A stretch of DNA of 64,000 bases, taken from contig CP020563.1 in assembly GCA_002082585.1 (NCBI GenBank), positions 2,350,001 through 2,414,000 of the forward strand, read 5' to 3'. The notes beneath the pieces were generated by a model. The model worked only from the letters and a program-made list of their open reading frames with translations, had not been told where the DNA came from and ran no database searches. This stretch comes from Kitasatospora albolonga (GTDB lineage Bacteria > Actinomycetota > Actinomycetes > Streptomycetales > Streptomycetaceae). A program made the translations under genes and the position numbers. This document shows, in pieces, positions 1 to 8,557 of this stretch (the first letter of the stretch is position 1; each line of letters opens with the position of its first letter).

Positions 1-214
1 GGCCCTCCTTCGTCCCCCATCCGCAGCGGTACATCATCCACAGGAAGCTGGGCTTGATCCATGTCATCCGGTCCCGCTTCCAGGCGGCCGGAAACCGCCC
101 GTCGCGCGCGGCGGGGAGGCCGATGGCGGGGCGGTACGCCTGGTAGACGGTGACCGTGGTGGCGGTGTGGTGGGCGCGGATCTCGTAACGGGGCGGGAGG
201 GGCGGGGTGTTCAT
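1..214 (-). CDS. DUF4291 domain protein, N-terminal fragment (runs off left edge)
   Basis: Only the first 71 codons are inside the window. The visible N-terminus contains YEIRAHHTATTVTVYQAYRP and later RMTWIKPSFLWMMYRCGWG, the two most recognisable blocks of DUF4291 proteins, a widespread soluble family of about 200 residues with no established function. The ATG at 212-214 is the obvious start because the conserved block begins about ten residues later. It is transcribed in the same direction as the inositol operon to its right, but a strong hairpin separates them, so it probably has its own promoter. The family call is firm; the function is unknown. Confidence 0.85.
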   Translation of the reverse strand, partial: MNTPPLPPRYEIRAHHTATTVTVYQAYRPAIGLPAARDGRFPAAWKRDRMTWIKPSFLWMMYRCGWGTKEG

Positions 215-258
215 GGGGCCAGGGTGCGGGACGCGGTCGCCGGTCGGCACCCGGTTTT

Positions 259-287
259 CGTGGTGCGGCGGGCCCCGCCGCACCACG
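259..287 (-). terminator. Hairpin closing the inositol operon
   Basis: A perfect 13-bp stem (259-271 with 275-287, starting CGTGGTGCGGCGG) with a 3-nt loop lies 35 bp beyond the mmsA stop. On the minus strand it is followed by GAAAA, not a U-tract, as is usual for streptomycete terminators. It probably separates the operon from the DUF4291 gene. Confidence 0.6.
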
Positions 288-321
288 GGGGTACGACGGG
301 GCCCGCCGGACAAAGTCGCGG

Positions 322-1824
322 TCAGTGGTTGCGCGGGAAGCCCAGGTCGACGCCGGCCGGGGCGTCCGCGGGGTCCGGCCAGCGGGTGGTGGTGACCTTG
401 CCGCGGGTGTAGAAGTGCACGCCGTCGTTGCCGTAGATGTGGTGGTCGCCGAAGAGCGAGTCCTTCCAGCCGCCGAAGGAGTGGTAGCCCACCGGGACCG
501 GGATCGGCACGTTGACGCCGACCATGCCCGCCTGGATCTCCAGCTGGAAGCGGCGGGCCGCGCCGCCGTCGCGGGTGAAGATCGCGGTGCCGTTGCCGAA
601 GGGCGAGGCGTTCATGAGGGCGACGCCGTCCTCGTACGTCTCCACGCGGAGCACGCACAGGACCGGGCCGAAGATCTCGTCCTTGTACGCGTCGGAGTCG
701 GTGGAGACCTTGTCCAGGAGGGAGAGGCCGATCCAGTGGCCGTCCTCGAAGCCCTCCACCGTGTGGCCCGTGCCGTCGAGGACGACTTCGGCGCCCTGGG
801 CGGCGGCGCCCGTGACGTACGAGGCGACCTTGTCGCGGTGGGCGGCGGTGATCAGGGGGCCCATCTCGGAGGTGGGGTCGTTGCCGGGGCCGATCTTGAT
901 CTTCTCGGCGCGCTCGCGGATCTTGGCGACCAGCTCGTCCCCGATCGCGCCGACCGCCACGACCGCCGAGATCGCCATGCAGCGCTCACCGGCGGAGCCG
1001 TACGCCGCCGAGACCGCCGCGTCGGCGGCCGCGTCCAGGTCGGCGTCCGGGAGGACCAGCATGTGGTTCTTGGCGCCGCCGAGGGCCTGGACGCGCTTGC
1101 CGTTGGCGGAGGCGGTCGCGTGGATGTAGCGGGCGATGGGGGTGGAGCCGACGAAGGAGACGGCCGCCACGTCGCGGTGGTTCAGGAGCGCGTCCACCGC
1201 GACCTTGTCGCCGTGGACGACGTTGAGCACGCCGTCCGGAAGACCGGCCTCCGCCGCCAGCTCGGCCAGCAGGTTGGCCGCCGACGGGTCCTTCTCGCTC
1301 GGCTTCAGCACGAACGTGTTGCCGCACGCGATGGCGAGCGGGAACATCCACATCGGCACCATGGCCGGGAAGTTGAACGGGGTGATGCCCGCGACCACGC
1401 CGAGGGACTGGCGGATCGAGGAGACGTCCACCCGGTTGGAGACCTGCGTGGAGAGCTCGCCCTTGAGCTGGGTGGTGATCCCGCACGCCAGCTCGACGAT
1501 CTCCAGGCCCCGGGCGACCTCGCCCAGCGCGTCCGAGTGCACCTTGCCGTGCTCGGCGGTGATCAGCGCGGCGATGTCGTCGCGGTGGGCGTCCAGCAGC
1601 GCGCGGTAGCGGAAGAGGACGGCGGTGCGCTGGGCGAGGGAGGACGTGCCCCAGGTCGCGTACGCGGCCTTCGCCGCCGCCACCGCCGCGCCGACCTCCT
1701 CCACCGAGGCCAGCGCCACCCGCGTGGTGACCGCGCCGGTGGCCGGGTCCGTGACGGGACCGTACTGGCCCGACGTGCCCTCCACTGTCCTGCCGCCGAT
1801 CCAGTGGTTGACGGTCTTCGTCAT
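322..1824 (-). CDS. mmsA: CoA-acylating methylmalonate-semialdehyde dehydrogenase
   Basis: 500 aa, the usual length for the MmsA/IolA aldehyde dehydrogenases. These oxidise malonate- or methylmalonate-semialdehyde with NAD+ and CoA to acetyl- or propionyl-CoA, the last step of myo-inositol (and valine) breakdown. Visible signatures are NFPAMVPMWMFPLA near residue 150, the cofactor segment VLKPSEKDP, and the catalytic cysteine at residue 282 in GERCMAIS. The ATG at 1824 has AAGGAG six bases upstream; the frame stays open beyond it, but that extension is only the shadow of the neighbouring gene. It is the last gene of the leftward iol operon, 34 bp after iolD, so the inositol role (IolA) fits better than valine breakdown. 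Confidence 0.95.
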   Translation of the reverse strand: MTKTVNHWIGGRTVEGTSGQYGPVTDPATGAVTTRVALASVEEVGAAVAAAKAAYATWGTSSLAQRTAVLFRYRALLDAHRDDIAALITAEHGKVHSDALGEVARGLEIVELACGITTQLKGELSTQVSNRVDVSSIRQSLGVVAGITPFNFPAMVPMWMFPLAIACGNTFVLKPSEKDPSAANLLAELAAEAGLPDGVLNVVHGDKVAVDALLNHRDVAAVSFVGSTPIARYIHATASANGKRVQALGGAKNHMLVLPDADLDAAADAAVSAAYGSAGERCMAISAVVAVGAIGDELVAKIRERAEKIKIGPGNDPTSEMGPLITAAHRDKVASYVTGAAAQGAEVVLDGTGHTVEGFEDGHWIGLSLLDKVSTDSDAYKDEIFGPVLCVLRVETYEDGVALMNASPFGNGTAIFTRDGGAARRFQLEIQAGMVGVNVPIPVPVGYHSFGGWKDSLFGDHHIYGNDGVHFYTRGKVTTTRWPDPADAPAGVDLGFPRNH

Positions 1825-1858
1825 GACGTACTCCTTCAGGCTTCGGGCAGGCGGGGTT

Positions 1859-4027
1859 TCACAGATGGTGGCGTCGGGCGGCGGCCCGCCGGTCGTACTC
1901 TTCCCGGGCCTCGACCGCCGCCGGTCGCGTCGCGGTCTCGGCCACGGGAACATCCCACCACGCCTGTGCCGGAGGGAGGCCCGACACTGTGTCGGGCGTT
2001 TCGGTCTCGACGTAGACACAAGTGGGGCCCTCCGCGCCGCGGGCCTCCGCCAGGGCTTTGCGCAGGTCGTCGATGGTGGTGGCGCGCAGGACCCGCATGC
2101 CGAGGGAGGCCGCGTTGGCGGCGAGATCGACGGGGAGCGGCGGGCCGGTGAAGCCGCCGTCGGCGTCCCGGTGGCGGTAGGCCGTGCCGAGGCGCTCACC
2201 GCCGACCGCCTCGGAGAGGCCGCCGATGGAGGCGTAGCCGTGGTTCTGGAGGATCAGCAGTTTGAGGGGGAGATTCTCCTGGACCGCGGTGACGATCTCG
2301 GTGGGGTTCATCAGGTACGTGCCGTCGCCGACGAGCGCCCAGACGGGGCGGGGCCGCTGGTGGGGTGCGGTGGCCAGCAGGACGCCGATCGCGGCCGGGA
2401 TCTCGTAGCCCATGCAGGAGTAGCCGTACTCCACGTGGTACTGGTCGCGGGAGCGGGCGCGCCAGAGCTTGTGCAGGTCGCCGGGGAGCGAACCCGCGGC
2501 GTTGATGAGGATGTCGTCCTCGGTGACCAGGGCGTCGAGGAGGCCGAGGATCTGGACCTGGGTGGGGCGCGCGGTGGGGTCGGGGGTGGTGAAGGCCGCC
2601 TCGACCCGTTCCTCCCACACCTCCTTCGCGCCGGTGTACTCCGTCTCGTACGCCGGATCGACCCGGTACCCCCGTCCGGCGAGCGCGCTGGTGAGCGCCT
2701 CCAGGCCGGTGCGGGCGTCGGCGACGAGGGGGAGGGCGGCGAGCTTGTGGGCGTCGAAGCCGGTGATGTTGAGGTTGAGGAAGCGGACGGCCGGGTTCTC
2801 GAAGAGCGTGCCGGACGCGGTGGTGAAGTCCGTGTACCGGGTGCCGATGCCGATCACCAGGTCGGCGGCGCGGGCCAGTTCGTCGGCGGTGGCGGTACCG
2901 GTGTGGCCGATGCCGCCCACGTCCGCCGGGTGGTCGTGGCGCAGGGACCCCTTGCCCGCCTGGGTGGAGGCGACCGGGATGCGGGTGGCGGCGGTGAAGG
3001 CGGCGAGCGTCTCCTCGGCCCCGCTGTGGCGGACCCCGCCGCCCGCGACGATCAGGGGGCGGCGGGCGGAACGCACCGCCCGTACGGCCTGCTCCAGCTC
3101 GGCCGGGTCGGGCGCGGGCCTGCGGACCCGCCAGACCCGCTCGGCGAAGAACTCCTCCGGCCAGTCGTACGCCTCCGCCTGCACATCCTGCGGCAGCGCC
3201 AGCGTGACCGCACCGGTCTCAGCGGGGTCGGCCAGCACCCGCATCGCCTGGAGGGCCGCCGGAATCAGCGCCTCCGGCCGGGTGATCCGGTCGAAGTAGC
3301 GCGAGACGGGGCGCAGGCAGTCGTTGACCGACACATCACCGGCGTACGGGACTTCGAGCTGTTGCAGTACGGGGTCGGCGGGCCGGGTCGCGAACGTGTC
3401 ACCGGGGAGGAGGAGTACGGGCAGGTGGTTGACGGTGGCGAGGGCGGCGCCGGTCACGAGGTTGGTGGCGCCCGGGCCGATGGAGGTGGTCACCGCGTGC
3501 GCGGAGAGCCGGCCGGACTGACGCGCGTACCCCACGGCCGCGTGCACCATGGCCTGTTCGTTGCGGCCCTGGAGGTACGGCATGCGGGGGGCGGGGTGGG
3601 GTGTGTCGGTGTTGGTGTTGTTGTTGGTGGTGTTGCGGATGCCGTTGCCGTTGTGGATTCCGTTGCCGTCGCCGTTGCGTGTCCCGTTGCCCACTTCGAC
3701 GAGCGCCTGGCCGATGCCTGCGACGTTTCCGTGGCCGAAGATGCCCCAGGTAGCGCTGATCAGCCGGTGGTGGCGGCCGTCGCGCTCGGTGTACTGGCGG
3801 GTGAGGAAGGCGATGAGGGCCTGAGCGGTGGTCAGACGGCGGGTGCGGGTGGACCGCGTACGCGAGGTGCTTACGGGACTTAGGGGGCTCGCGGGGCCTA
3901 CGGGACTCGCAGAGCTCGCGGGGTCTGCGGGGTTCGGAGAACGTGCGGAGTCTGCGGAATTCGGAGAACGTGCAGGGTCTGCGGGGTCTGCGGGGTCTGC
4001 GGGGTCTGCGGGGTTCGTCGGGCTCAA
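1859..4027 (-). CDS. iolD: 3D-(3,5/4)-trihydroxycyclohexane-1,2-dione hydrolase
   Basis: 722 aa, a thiamine-diphosphate enzyme that opens the inosose-derived ring to 5-deoxy-glucuronate. It has the classic order of Pyr domain (RNEQAMVHAAVGYARQ), central domain, and PP domain with GDGTYLMNPTE and the NHGY metal site. A TTG start at 4027 is chosen because GGAGG sits 7 bases upstream and the codon overlaps the iolB stop (TTGA), implying translational coupling. Two oddities: residues 1-60 are low-complexity (Pro-Ala-Asp repeats) before the usual TTAQALIAFL start of the fold, and about 30 Asn/Gly/Thr-rich residues interrupt the conserved FGHGNVAGIGQAL to PYLQGRNEQ region. A GTG near the end of the first tract is an alternative start, but it lacks a better ribosome site. 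Confidence 0.93.
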   Translation of the reverse strand: MSPTNPADPADPADPADPARSPNSADSARSPNPADPASSASPVGPASPLSPVSTSRTRSTRTRRLTTAQALIAFLTRQYTERDGRHHRLISATWGIFGHGNVAGIGQALVEVGNGTRNGDGNGIHNGNGIRNTTNNNTNTDTPHPAPRMPYLQGRNEQAMVHAAVGYARQSGRLSAHAVTTSIGPGATNLVTGAALATVNHLPVLLLPGDTFATRPADPVLQQLEVPYAGDVSVNDCLRPVSRYFDRITRPEALIPAALQAMRVLADPAETGAVTLALPQDVQAEAYDWPEEFFAERVWRVRRPAPDPAELEQAVRAVRSARRPLIVAGGGVRHSGAEETLAAFTAATRIPVASTQAGKGSLRHDHPADVGGIGHTGTATADELARAADLVIGIGTRYTDFTTASGTLFENPAVRFLNLNITGFDAHKLAALPLVADARTGLEALTSALAGRGYRVDPAYETEYTGAKEVWEERVEAAFTTPDPTARPTQVQILGLLDALVTEDDILINAAGSLPGDLHKLWRARSRDQYHVEYGYSCMGYEIPAAIGVLLATAPHQRPRPVWALVGDGTYLMNPTEIVTAVQENLPLKLLILQNHGYASIGGLSEAVGGERLGTAYRHRDADGGFTGPPLPVDLAANAASLGMRVLRATTIDDLRKALAEARGAEGPTCVYVETETPDTVSGLPPAQAWWDVPVAETATRPAAVEAREEYDRRAAARRHHL
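3585..3690. repeat. In-frame Asn/Gly/Thr-rich minisatellite inside iolD
   Basis: Degenerate trinucleotide-like runs (GTTGGTGTTGTTGTTGG, then repeated CCGTTGCCGTTG units) encode roughly 30 extra residues, including NTTNNNTNTDT, between two conserved blocks of the TPP enzyme. The reading frame is preserved, so it is probably a surface-loop expansion. Confidence 0.7.
3976..4011. repeat. Four 9-bp tandem repeats encoding Pro-Ala-Asp at the IolD N-terminus
   Basis: Four exact copies of GGTCTGCGG, read on the minus strand as (PAD)n at the start of IolD. Less regular copies continue leftward to about 3890. Repeat copy number could vary by slippage without breaking the frame. Confidence 0.85.
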
Positions 4028-4953
4028 GGCGTTACCTCCGGGCCGGGCGACGGATGCGCCGTGTAGAGCGGGAGTCTGGCGTCGACCGGCTGCCCCGGCC
4101 AGGTGTCGCGAATCCATCCGTGGTCCGGGTGGTCGCGGATCAGCCAGGCCCGCTCCTCCCCCGGCCCCGCCATGACGTTCAGGTAGTACAGCGTCCGGCC
4201 GGGCGGGGCGATGGACGGGCCGTGCCAGCCGTCGGGGATGAGGACCGCGTCGCCGTCGGCGACCTCGACGAGGACGTCCGTACCACCGGTGCGCGACGGG
4301 GAGACCCGGTGGTAGCCGAGGCCGCCGCCCTCCACCTCGAAGTAGTAGATCTCCTCCAGCTCGCACTCCTCGCCCGGCACGTGCTCGTCGTGCTTGTGGG
4401 GCGGGTAGGAGGACCAGTTGCCGCCGGGGGTGAGCACTTCGACGGCGATCAGGCGGTCGCAGTCGAAGGTGTCGGCGGCGGCGAAGTTGTTGACCTGGCG
4501 GGAGCAGTTGCCGGTGCCGCGCAGCTCGACGGGTACCTCCGGCGCGGGGCCGTAGCGAGCGGGGAGTCGTCGCTCGCACTTCGCTCCTGCCAGGGCGAAG
4601 CGGCCTCCTGCGCCGGAGGCGATCTGTGCTCGGTCGTCGCGCGGCACGTAGGCGAAATCACTCACCCCGCTGAACACGCTGTCCCGGCCCAGCAGTTCAA
4701 AGGTGGCACCTGTCGTATGCACCGTACAGCCACCGGTCAACGGCAGGACGATCCACTCGCAATCCCCGGTGACGAGCGTATGAACTCCACCCGGCTCCAG
4801 CTCGAGAACGCGGAGACTGGACCGATCCCATCCAGCCATTTTCGGATCGATGTCCAGGGCGTAGGGCCCGCGCCCCGCGCTGCCGGAGGGCAGGTGGTGG
4901 CGCGCGGCGGGAGGGGTGCCCCCGGTGTGGTGCTCGTGATGCGTGTCTTCCAT
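4024..4953 (-). CDS. iolB: 5-deoxy-glucuronate isomerase
   Basis: 309 aa cupin-fold isomerase converting 5-deoxy-glucuronate to 2-deoxy-5-keto-gluconate. Seen in the sequence are the metal-binding cupin stretch with SSYPPHKHDEH and later EEIYYFEVEGGGLGYHRV, both typical of IolB, at about residues 170-220. The ATG at 4953 has GGGAG five bases upstream. The N-terminus begins with a His-rich MEDTHHEHH segment, not conserved as far as I know. It overlaps iolD by 4 nt and lies 74 bp after the aldolase gene. Confidence 0.95.
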   Translation of the reverse strand: MEDTHHEHHTGGTPPAARHHLPSGSAGRGPYALDIDPKMAGWDRSSLRVLELEPGGVHTLVTGDCEWIVLPLTGGCTVHTTGATFELLGRDSVFSGVSDFAYVPRDDRAQIASGAGGRFALAGAKCERRLPARYGPAPEVPVELRGTGNCSRQVNNFAAADTFDCDRLIAVEVLTPGGNWSSYPPHKHDEHVPGEECELEEIYYFEVEGGGLGYHRVSPSRTGGTDVLVEVADGDAVLIPDGWHGPSIAPPGRTLYYLNVMAGPGEERAWLIRDHPDHGWIRDTWPGQPVDARLPLYTAHPSPGPEVTP

Positions 4954-5027
4954 GCCCGCTCCCTACCCGTCTTCGGCCCGTACGTCCCCAGCTGCCCTGC
5001 TCCCCCGGCTGCGCCCGGCCGCCCCGG

Positions 5028-6086
5028 CTACAGCAGCGATACGGCGGTGTCGACGGCGCCCGCCACGTCCCCGTCGACCGGGTAGAGCAGCGAACGCCCC
5101 ACGACCAGCCCCCGTACGGTCGGCAGCCGCAGCGCCTCGCGCCACTTCCCGTACGCCCCGTCCAGGTCGTCGCCCACCTCCCCGCCGAGCAGGACGGCGG
5201 GGAGCGTGGAGGTCTCCATGACCCGGGCCATGTCGTCCGGGTCCTCGGTGACGGGGACCTTGAGCCAGGTGTACGCGGAGGTCCCGGCCAGGCCCGAGGC
5301 GATGGCGATGGAGGTGGCGACGGCAGCGGCGCCCAGGTCGTTGCGGAGGCGGCCGTCGACGCGCCGGCAGAGGAACGGCTCGACGAAGACGGGCAGCCGG
5401 TGCGCGGCCATCGCGTCGATGGTGCGGGCGGCGGCGTGCAGGGTGTCGAGGGAGCCGGGGTCCTCGTGGTCGATGCGGAGCAGCAGCTTCCCCGCATCGA
5501 ACCCGTGGCGGACCAGGTCCTCGGGGCGGTGCCCGGTGAACCGGTCGTCCAGCTCGAAGGCGGCGCCCGCGAGCCCGCCCCGGTTCATGGAGCCCATGAC
5601 GACCTTGTCCTCCAGGGCGCCGAGGAGGAGCAGGTCGTCCAGGACGTCGGCGGAGGCGAGGACCCCGTCGACCCCGGGGCGGGAGAGGGCGAGGCAGAGC
5701 CGCTGGAGGAGCTCGAACCGGTTGGCCATGGCAAGGGCCCGGTCCCCGACGGCGAGGGCGCCGCGCGCGGGGTGGTCGGCGGCGATGATCATCAGTCGGC
5801 CGGGGTGCGGCGCGGCGGCCTCACGGGCAGTCAGCGAGGCACGGGCAGTCAGCGGGGCGCGGCCCGTCGCGGCCTCTCCGGTGGCGCCTGTCTCGGCCCG
5901 CCCGGTAGCGGGAGTCTCGCGGTCCGCCGCGGAGTCGGCCGTACGGAGCAGGGGCCGCCGCTTCCGTCGTGCGGCGGCTTCGGCGACCGCTTCGGGGCGC
6001 TCGGCGCGGAGCCGTACGAGGTCGTGGACGGAGGGAGCGGCGGGGGCGACGCGGGAGGCGGGGGAGACAGGCGTCGCAGGGGTCAT
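5028..6086 (-). CDS. Cgl0159-family (beta/alpha)8 aldolase, probable 2-deoxy-5-keto-gluconate-6-phosphate aldolase
   Basis: 352 aa. RLMIIAADHPARGAL and the later VKVPVTEDPDDMARVMETS match the Cgl0159 family of TIM-barrel proteins that occupies the aldolase position in actinobacterial iol operons in place of Bacillus-type IolJ. The role (cleaving 6-phospho-5-dehydro-2-deoxygluconate to DHAP and malonate semialdehyde) is inferred from context. The ATG at 6086 overlaps the iolC stop as ATGA. Residues of about 45-85 are a low-complexity Thr/Ala/Arg tract with repeated AETGATGEAATG-like units. DNA for it includes a doubled ACGGGCAGTCAGCG at 5823-5853. This tract sits before the conserved barrel. 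Confidence 0.82.
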   Translation of the reverse strand: MTPATPVSPASRVAPAAPSVHDLVRLRAERPEAVAEAAARRKRRPLLRTADSAADRETPATGRAETGATGEAATGRAPLTARASLTAREAAAPHPGRLMIIAADHPARGALAVGDRALAMANRFELLQRLCLALSRPGVDGVLASADVLDDLLLLGALEDKVVMGSMNRGGLAGAAFELDDRFTGHRPEDLVRHGFDAGKLLLRIDHEDPGSLDTLHAAARTIDAMAAHRLPVFVEPFLCRRVDGRLRNDLGAAAVATSIAIASGLAGTSAYTWLKVPVTEDPDDMARVMETSTLPAVLLGGEVGDDLDGAYGKWREALRLPTVRGLVVGRSLLYPVDGDVAGAVDTAVSLL

Positions 6087-7213
6087 GAGCCCGCTCCGGA
6101 GGGCCCGGCGGTGCTCTCCGCCGTCACGGCCCCCGCCGCGAGCGCCCCCGCCACCTCGTCCGGGAAGGGCATCGCGGAGGAGCAGGCGAGGCGGGAGGCG
6201 ACGATGGCCCCGGCGGCGTTGGCGTACCGCATGATCCGGTCGAGGTCCCACCCGGCCAGCAGCCCGTGGCAGAGCGCCCCGCCGAACGCGTCCCCGGCGC
6301 CCAGCCCGTTGACGACCTCCACCGGCAGCGGCGGTACATCGGCGGTGGTGCCGTCGCGGTGGACGGCGAGGACGCCCTTCGGCCCCTGCTTGACGACGGC
6401 GAGCTCCACCCCGGCCGCGAGCAGGGCGCGGGCGGCGGCGTGCGGTTCGCGCTCGCCGGTCGCGATCTCGCACTCGTCGATGTTGCCGACGGCGACGGTG
6501 GCGTGGGCGAGCGCTTCCCGGTAACGGGCGGACGCCACCGAGCCGTTGGCCCCGCCGTCGAGGCGCTCTCCACCGCCGGAGGAATCGTCGCCGCCGGAGG
6601 CATCGCCACTGCCGGAGGGATCGCCGCCGGAGGGGTCCCCGCCCCGGCCCCCGCACCAGAACATGGGCCGCCAGTCGAGATCGAACACGGTCGCCGTACG
6701 GGGCTCCCCGGCCGGGACCTCCCCCCGGGCGCTCCCGCTACGGGCCCGGAGGGCGGCCATCGTCGCCGCCCGGCTCGGCTCGGCGCTGAGCCCGGTACCG
6801 GTCATCCAGAAGATCCGGGCATCGCGCACCGCGTCCAGGTCGAGTTCCGGCGGGTGGATCTCCAGATCGGGCGCCTTGGGCTGCCGGTAGAAGTAGAGGG
6901 GGAAGTCGTCGGGCGGGAAGATCTCGCAGAACGTGACCGGGGTCGGATACTCCCCGACCGCCGTCACCCACCGGTCGTCCACCCCGAACCGTTCCAGCTC
7001 CTGATGGAGGTACGCACCGAAGGCGTCTTCTCCCGTACGGGTGATCACCGCCGTCCGCCGCCCCAGCCGTGCCGCCGCCACCGCGACGTTCGTCGGGGAG
7101 CCGCCGAGGAACTTGCCGAACGTCTCGACCCGGGCGAGCGGCACCCCGATGTCCAGGGGGTAGAGGTCCACCCCGATCCGCCCCATGGTGATCACGTCGT
7201 ACGGCTCAGGCAT
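6083..7213 (-). CDS. iolC: 5-dehydro-2-deoxygluconokinase
   Basis: 376 aa PfkB-family kinase phosphorylating 2-deoxy-5-keto-gluconate with ATP. The N-terminal substrate motif GGSPTNVAVAAARLGR and the C-terminal PfkB signature VVNGLGAGDAFGGAL (catalytic Asp) are present. Two in-frame ATGs exist; the second (7213) is chosen because GAAGGG lies six bases before it, whereas the first directly abuts that site. A Gly/Ser/Asp-rich insert of about 35 residues (GGDPSGSGDASGGDDSSGGG) interrupts the protein after the WRPMFWC strand. It is the first gene of the leftward iol operon and has its own -35/-10 facing it. Confidence 0.92.
   Translation of the reverse strand: MPEPYDVITMGRIGVDLYPLDIGVPLARVETFGKFLGGSPTNVAVAAARLGRRTAVITRTGEDAFGAYLHQELERFGVDDRWVTAVGEYPTPVTFCEIFPPDDFPLYFYRQPKAPDLEIHPPELDLDAVRDARIFWMTGTGLSAEPSRAATMAALRARSGSARGEVPAGEPRTATVFDLDWRPMFWCGGRGGDPSGGDPSGSGDASGGDDSSGGGERLDGGANGSVASARYREALAHATVAVGNIDECEIATGEREPHAAARALLAAGVELAVVKQGPKGVLAVHRDGTTADVPPLPVEVVNGLGAGDAFGGALCHGLLAGWDLDRIMRYANAAGAIVASRLACSSAMPFPDEVAGALAAGAVTAESTAGPSGAGS
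6540..6655. repeat. In-frame Gly/Ser/Asp minisatellite inside iolC
   Basis: Repeated GCCGGAGG-type units, 12-18 bp apart, encode the Gly/Ser/Asp-rich insert. Reading frame is kept and conserved kinase motifs flank it on both sides. Confidence 0.7.
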
Positions 7214-7256
7214 GCGCATCCCTTCGACCCACCGGTGGCCGGCTGATCCCAGGTCA

Positions 7257-7286
7257 GGTCTAACCCCCTCTCCGGAACCCTGTCAA
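7257..7286 (-). promoter_or_regulatory. Promoter of the iolC-mmsA operon
   Basis: On the minus strand TTGACA (7286-7281) is followed after 17-18 nt by TTAGACC (7263-7257). This is a good sigma-70-type match, about 45 bp before the iolC start. Confidence 0.6.
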
Positions 7287-7290
7287 CATT

Positions 7291-7310
7291 TTGTCCGGAC
7301 ATTCGGACGA
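7291..7310. promoter_or_regulatory. Operator-like dyad between the divergent iol promoters
   Basis: TTGTCCG at 7291-7297 faces CGGACGA at 7304-7310 (six of seven pairs) around GACATT. It lies between the two -35 hexamers, at 7281-7286 and 7315-7320, so one bound regulator could control both directions. Which regulator binds is not visible; none is encoded next to it. Confidence 0.55.
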
Positions 7311-7314
7311 ACTC

Positions 7315-7344
7315 TTGACACTCTTCCGCGCACCCCGCGACGCT
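7315..7344 (+). promoter_or_regulatory. Promoter of the iolE-like gene, predicted leaderless transcript
   Basis: TTGACA (7315-7320), 18-nt spacer, GACGCT (7339-7344), then only seven bases to the ATG at 7352. No Shine-Dalgarno is present, so transcription would begin at or next to the start codon. Confidence 0.5.
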
Positions 7345-7351
7345 GGGCGAT

Positions 7352-8287
7352 ATGACCCCCTCCGCACCCTCTTCGGCCCGCATCCGCATCGGCTCGGCAC
7401 CCGACTCGTGGGGGGTATGGTTCCCCGACGACCCGCAGCAGGTGCCCTGGCAACGCTTCCTGGACGAGGTGGCCGAGGCCGGATACGAGTGGATCGAGCT
7501 CGGTCCGTACGGCTATCTGCCCACCGATCCGGCCCGGCTGGCGGACGAGACCCGCCGCCGCGGGCTCACCGTCTCCGCCGGCACCGTCTTCACCGGATTG
7601 CACCACGGTCCCGACGTCTGGGACCGGACCTGGGCGCATGTCGCGGACATCGCCGAGCTGACCCGGGCCATGGGTGCCGAACACCTCGTCGTCATCCCCT
7701 CCTTCTGGCGCGACGACAAGACGGGCGAGGTCCTGGAGGACCGCACGCTCACCCCCGCGCAGTGGCGGGACCTCACCGCACAGACGGAGCGGCTGGGGCG
7801 GGAGGTCCGGGAGCGCTACGGGCTCCGCATCGTCGTCCACCCGCACGCGGACACCCACATCGACAGCGAGGAGAACGTCAACCGCTTCCTCGACGCCACC
7901 GACCCCTCCCTCGTCTCGCTCTGCCTGGACACCGGGCACTACGCCTACTGCGGCGGCGACAGCGTCAAGCTCATCGAGACGTACGGGGAGCGCATCGGCT
8001 ATCTCCATCTCAAGCAGGTCGACCCCGAGATCCTGGCGGCGGTGGTGGCGGACGAGGTGCCGTTCGGCCCGGCCGTGGCGCGGGGCGTGATGTGCGAACC
8101 GCCCGGCGGCGTACCCGCCCTGGAACCGGTCCTGGACGCGGCGCGCGCCCTGGACGTCGACCTGTTCGCGATCGTGGAGCAGGACATGTACCCGTGCGCC
8201 CCGGACAAGCCGCTCCCCATCGCCCGCCGCACCCGCGAGTTCCTCCGCTCCTGCGGAACCCCCGGCACGCCCCGAACCGCAGGCTGA
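7352..8287 (+). CDS. TIM-barrel sugar isomerase/dehydratase, IolE-like
   Basis: 311 aa of the xylose-isomerase-like TIM-barrel superfamily. The opening IRIGSAPDSWGVWF and EAGYEWIELGPYGYLP are close to inosose dehydratases (IolE/MocC type). Metal and substrate positions HPHADTHIDSEENVNRFL, LCLDTGHYAYCGGD and YLHLKQVD follow the family pattern. Divergence from the iol operon across a shared operator makes the inosose-to-diketone step (the missing step before IolD) its likely job, but general sugar phosphate isomerase annotation is also possible. The ATG has no ribosome site and lies seven bases from a -10-like hexamer, so the mRNA is probably leaderless. Confidence 0.8.
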   Translation: MTPSAPSSARIRIGSAPDSWGVWFPDDPQQVPWQRFLDEVAEAGYEWIELGPYGYLPTDPARLADETRRRGLTVSAGTVFTGLHHGPDVWDRTWAHVADIAELTRAMGAEHLVVIPSFWRDDKTGEVLEDRTLTPAQWRDLTAQTERLGREVRERYGLRIVVHPHADTHIDSEENVNRFLDATDPSLVSLCLDTGHYAYCGGDSVKLIETYGERIGYLHLKQVDPEILAAVVADEVPFGPAVARGVMCEPPGGVPALEPVLDAARALDVDLFAIVEQDMYPCAPDKPLPIARRTREFLRSCGTPGTPRTAG

Positions 8288-8557
8288 AGCCCCGACGGCA
8301 CCGGAGGACAGCCGGGAGAGCGGTGTGCCCCTTCTGTCACACCAGTAACCGTTTCGCCACGCATATCTCCATTACGCGGGTTTTCCGTCACAGGCGCACA
8401 ACAGCCCCACCCCGCCTGCCGTTCTGAACCGTTCAACCGAGCACAGGCTGAGTGATCACCGGCCTGCGCTCCGCGACTTCCCCGACGGCATCCCCCGCCG
8501 CCGCTGCGGAGCACGGCAGAACCGAGCACGACAGAGCAGCGCAGAGAGGTGTCACGG

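Noticed and set aside
325..2151. A 608-codon open frame on the plus strand across mmsA
   Set aside because: Pure shadow of the minus-strand dehydrogenase: high-GC third positions leave antisense frames open. No domain and no ribosome site.
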